A program made the position numbers and the translations under genes. DNA of 64,000 nucleotides from Lingula anatina (lineage: Eukaryota; Brachiopoda; Lingulata; Lingulida; Lingulidae), in NCBI RefSeq assembly GCF_001039355.2, contig NW_019775791.1:462882-526881 (forward strand), in the 5' to 3' direction. How positions within the stretch are numbered: the stretch's first letter is position 1; every line of letters starts with the position of its first letter. Below are positions 61,503-64,000 of the stretch, in pieces. The notes beneath the pieces were generated by a model. The model saw only the letters and a program-made list of their open reading frames with translations. It did no database searches and was not told the DNA's origin.

Positions 61503-63912
61503 CTAGTGAGTGATTCCAATGACACCACAGGCCAGCCTACCCCCAGCATTGCCTGTTTTCAAACTTTCCTCATTTCCACCTTTACCAAGGTCATCTTGAC
61601 CTTCATGAACCTAGAGCAAAGAAAAGGCAGATTTCAAAATATCAGTTTTTACAATTTCTAACTGGTGCTACTTTAAGTTTTTTCAAAATTACAATGGTTT
61701 CTTCTGACAAAAATTTGACTTCGGTGTAAAACTGTATTACACAGAGCCATTTGAGTATATTTAATGAGCAAAATTCCCAAGATAAATATAGAATTCTTAC
61801 TTGAAAAACTTACCAGGAGACTGAAAATTTTACTTACCACAATGGTTCTTCCAATTACAGAGTTTGGTCCAGTCAGTGTCACCAGTTTGTCTGTGATAGC
61901 CACTGTAGCTTTACCATCACTCCCTGCTTTGATATTACCAAGATCACCAAAGTGCCTGAAATTATGTTAAATATCTGACATTAATAGCTTTACCATCAAT
62001 CCCTGCTTTGATATTACCAAGATCACCAAAGTGCCTGAAATTATGTCAAATATCTGACATTAATAGCTTTACCAGATGTCACTCCCTGTCTTGAATTACA
62101 CCTCAACCCTACTTTTAAGGGTGAAATACACTCAATTTTCCAGGCTTTATTTCTCCAGTGCTACAAGAGAAATATATAGCTATGCTAACTAGCTTGTGTG
62201 ATGGATTTTCATAAAATTATCTTTTCCCAGCCACTGCTGCAATGACTATCAATACTCTAATTGTTTGACTCCAGTCCTTAGGGTAATTTTGCAATAGAAC
62301 AGATTCACTCTCGTAAGTTTTTTAAACATCACATAACTAAGTTTTGCTCCTTCTTTGTTGTTTTTGTGCTTTAATAGTGTGCATGTGTTGAGTTATAAAT
62401 AAAATTCCACTAAAACATTTTACTGTAGTAATACAAGCTTTGTTATAAGTTTTTTTTTTTATTTCATTTGAATGATTTCTTCTCTGTATCATTACAATCA
62501 TTGGCCTGCGTAGACATTCACAAGGTTAAGTTGACACAATAAGTATCAGAGGATTTTCAGTGTGGGCATTTGATGCCTCTTAGTTGTATACAACACACTA
62601 GAATGCTTGTCTTTCCTGGAACTCCATCTACACTCACCAACTCACACCTGAGTGAAAGTGAAAGTGAAAGTGCTTTGAAAGGAAAATCTTAGTGTGTTAC
62701 TGAGCTGAGATAGCTGACTTCTTTAAGAAGTGTGATCTGTGGGAAACCCAGTTTTCCAAGAAGACTATATTCCATCCAGGGCTTAGGTTTTCCTCATGTT
62801 ATTTTTAGAACAGATAACATAGTATGCTCTGTTTTGATATACGTGTAAATTACTTCAAAAAGCCCTTTTAATGTTGATAAACCTCTGCAACTAATCAGAC
62901 TTATTTGCAAATTAGATATCCTTTTGTCTGAAATATAAACGTGTCTCTCAGCTTGGAGTCTGAAATATAACATGAATTTTTTTGTTTGTACTTTATTGTA
63001 ATGTTTGAATGGAAGATTTATTTTCTCCTTCATTTTTGCCTTCTAGGGTGAAAAATCCTTCAATATATTGAAATAATTTTAATCCATTCTCTCGCTGAAT
63101 GTTATCAGATTAACAGATGAATACGCCTCCTTGTTTCCAATGTACTAGTATGATTGCCAACTTCTCTTTGATCTAGCCAATACCAGAAGGAAGCATATTA
63201 GGCTGTATTGCCAGAGCTTTTAGATCGACCTATCCCCGCGGGGAGTCTCATTAGATTACTGTCAGATAATCCGGCTTAAATGTCCGTCCCGCCTACTGCA
63301 AGCTGTAAGAGGGTAATTAACTTTCATGTCCGCTCGGCTGACAGCTATTTAGCGTGAACCCCCAGGGAGTTAGGTCGATCTAAAGTAGATCGATCTAATC
63401 TCTGGAAATGGGGTGTTAGACTGACTGCATTCAGCAAGTCCCAGTGGAGCAAGTTAGCTATTCTAATCCTACCTGTTTTCATCATCAGGTCCACCATGAG
63501 TCTTTCCTGATGGATTAAAATGTGGGCCGGCACTGGTACAACCTATAACCATGTAACAATATATCATGTAAATATTTATTATAACAGAACAATCCACAGG
63601 AGAACTACATAATGTTCCCTACATTGAAATTACATGCAATTAAGATAATTTCAAGACCCAACAGTCTTTTTTTTAATCTTAAACTGTCTCTAGTTCCGAC
63701 AAACATTATTCATTAAGAATATAAGTACAATATGAATACTATATGTGAGTACTATCTGTTAACAAAAAAATTAATCCTTTCAAATACAAGAGACAAATAA
63801 AAACCAAGCTTGTACCATTAGTGTTATCACCAAACTGATGGACATGAAATCCATGCAGTCCTTCTTTCAGCCCAGTCACCTCACCAGTCACTTTGCATGG
63901 GCCATCAGCACT
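61503..63912 (-). CDS. SOD1: Cu/Zn superoxide dismutase, 3' four exons (partial)
   Basis: Exons in transcript order: 63816-63912, 63473-63542, 61838-61955, 61503-61610; phases join and give 130 residues to the stop. A mature protein has about 153, so roughly the first 23 residues lie in an exon beyond the right edge. The enzyme converts superoxide to hydrogen peroxide and oxygen. Metal ligands are all visible: [10 protein letters not shown] (two copper His), GPHFNP (bridging His), [15 protein letters not shown] (zinc His and Asp), [13 protein letters not shown] (copper His). The disulfide pair is in GCTSAG and ACGVIG, and the active-site Arg in GGRLACG. No signal peptide can be judged, so cytosolic rather than extracellular type is inferred from the sequence and ending (GVIGITH). 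Confidence 0.95.
61907..62074 (-). repeat. 79-bp tandem duplication spanning a SOD acceptor site
   Basis: The first 49 bases of the SOD exon 61838-61955 with the preceding 30 bases of intron are repeated directly (units at 61907, 61986 and a 10-base start at 62065). The upstream unit keeps the acceptor CATAATTTCAG and codes [16 protein letters not shown]. If that acceptor were used the frame would run into an in-frame TAA in the intervening intron copy. Confidence 0.92.
62651..62672 (+). promoter_or_regulatory. tandem IRF-like motif in a SOD intron
   Basis: AGTGAAAGTGAAAGTG repeated to 62672 gives three overlapping GAAAGT units, the (AAGTGA)n pattern recognised by interferon regulatory factors. 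It could equally be a short simple repeat. Confidence 0.35.
63201..63415 (+). mobile_element. PIF/Harbinger-like MITE, copy 4
   Basis: A 215-bp copy of the family at 7437, 8956 and 12939, with TTA on both sides (63198-63200, 63416-63418). Left end GGCTGTATTGCCAGAG, right end CTCTGGAAATGGGGTG. It lies 57 bp downstream in coordinates from the next SOD exon (63473), so its end is close to that exon's donor. Confidence 0.88.
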
Positions 63913-64000
63913 CTAAAATAATAATAAAAATATAAATTACTACTTGGCATTCTTCCCATGAGTTTAAGTGTGAGTTACATATGTACGGGTGTACGGGGGA
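63913..64000 (-). other. SOD intron running off the window
   Basis: An acceptor (TATTTTAG) precedes the exon at 63912. The remaining 88 bases show no coding match, so the first SOD exon is outside. Confidence 0.7.

Overview
The window is metazoan nuclear DNA: AT-rich, with spliced genes, GT-AG introns of up to 13 kb, dense microsatellites and many small inverted-repeat transposons. The gene set (an E78-type nuclear receptor with an intact AF-2 helix, a NAP1-like histone chaperone with a CKQQ end, a GAREM-type CABIT+SAM adaptor, a Cu/Zn superoxide dismutase) and the MITE and Penelope-like debris suggest a lophotrochozoan invertebrate, most likely a mollusc. The species assignment is inference.

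Layout from left to right. Positions 1014-20313 (+) hold an eight-coding-exon E78 (NR1E) gene with a 13 kb first intron carrying three copies of one MITE family, a 55-bp minisatellite, and a second intron with decayed hAT and Penelope fragments. Positions 20314-25860 are probably its 3' UTR and flank. An orphan ORF ends inside a MITE at 26.3 kb. Positions 27950-37564 (-) hold a NAP1-like gene in 15 coding exons, with a probable non-coding first exon and CCAAT/CRE-like promoter at 39.2-39.3 kb. Positions 42238-55366 (-) hold GAREM in two coding exons separated by a 10 kb intron that contains a 1 kb array of an 11-bp repeat. Positions 58954-59967 (+) hold a two-exon gene for an unrecognised 239-residue protein with an N-myristoylation-type start. 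Positions 61503-63912 (-) hold the last four exons of Cu/Zn SOD, whose first exon lies beyond the right edge. The last two genes are convergent, with facing poly(A) signals about 70 bp apart.

All exon boundaries were checked by hand for GT/AG and reading phase: E78 is 456 aa, NAP1-like 418 aa, GAREM 1039 aa, the unknown gene 239 aa, and SOD 130 visible aa. The genes have no evident shared pathway; each is an ordinary single gene. The most unusual points are two independent short tandem duplications that each copy an exon-intron boundary (E78 exon 2 and a SOD exon), a MITE inserted about 8 bases inside a NAP1 intron next to its splice donor, an uncharacterised myristoylation-type protein, and a family of PIF/Harbinger-like MITEs with visible 3-bp TWA target duplications. 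No tRNA, rRNA or CRISPR was seen.
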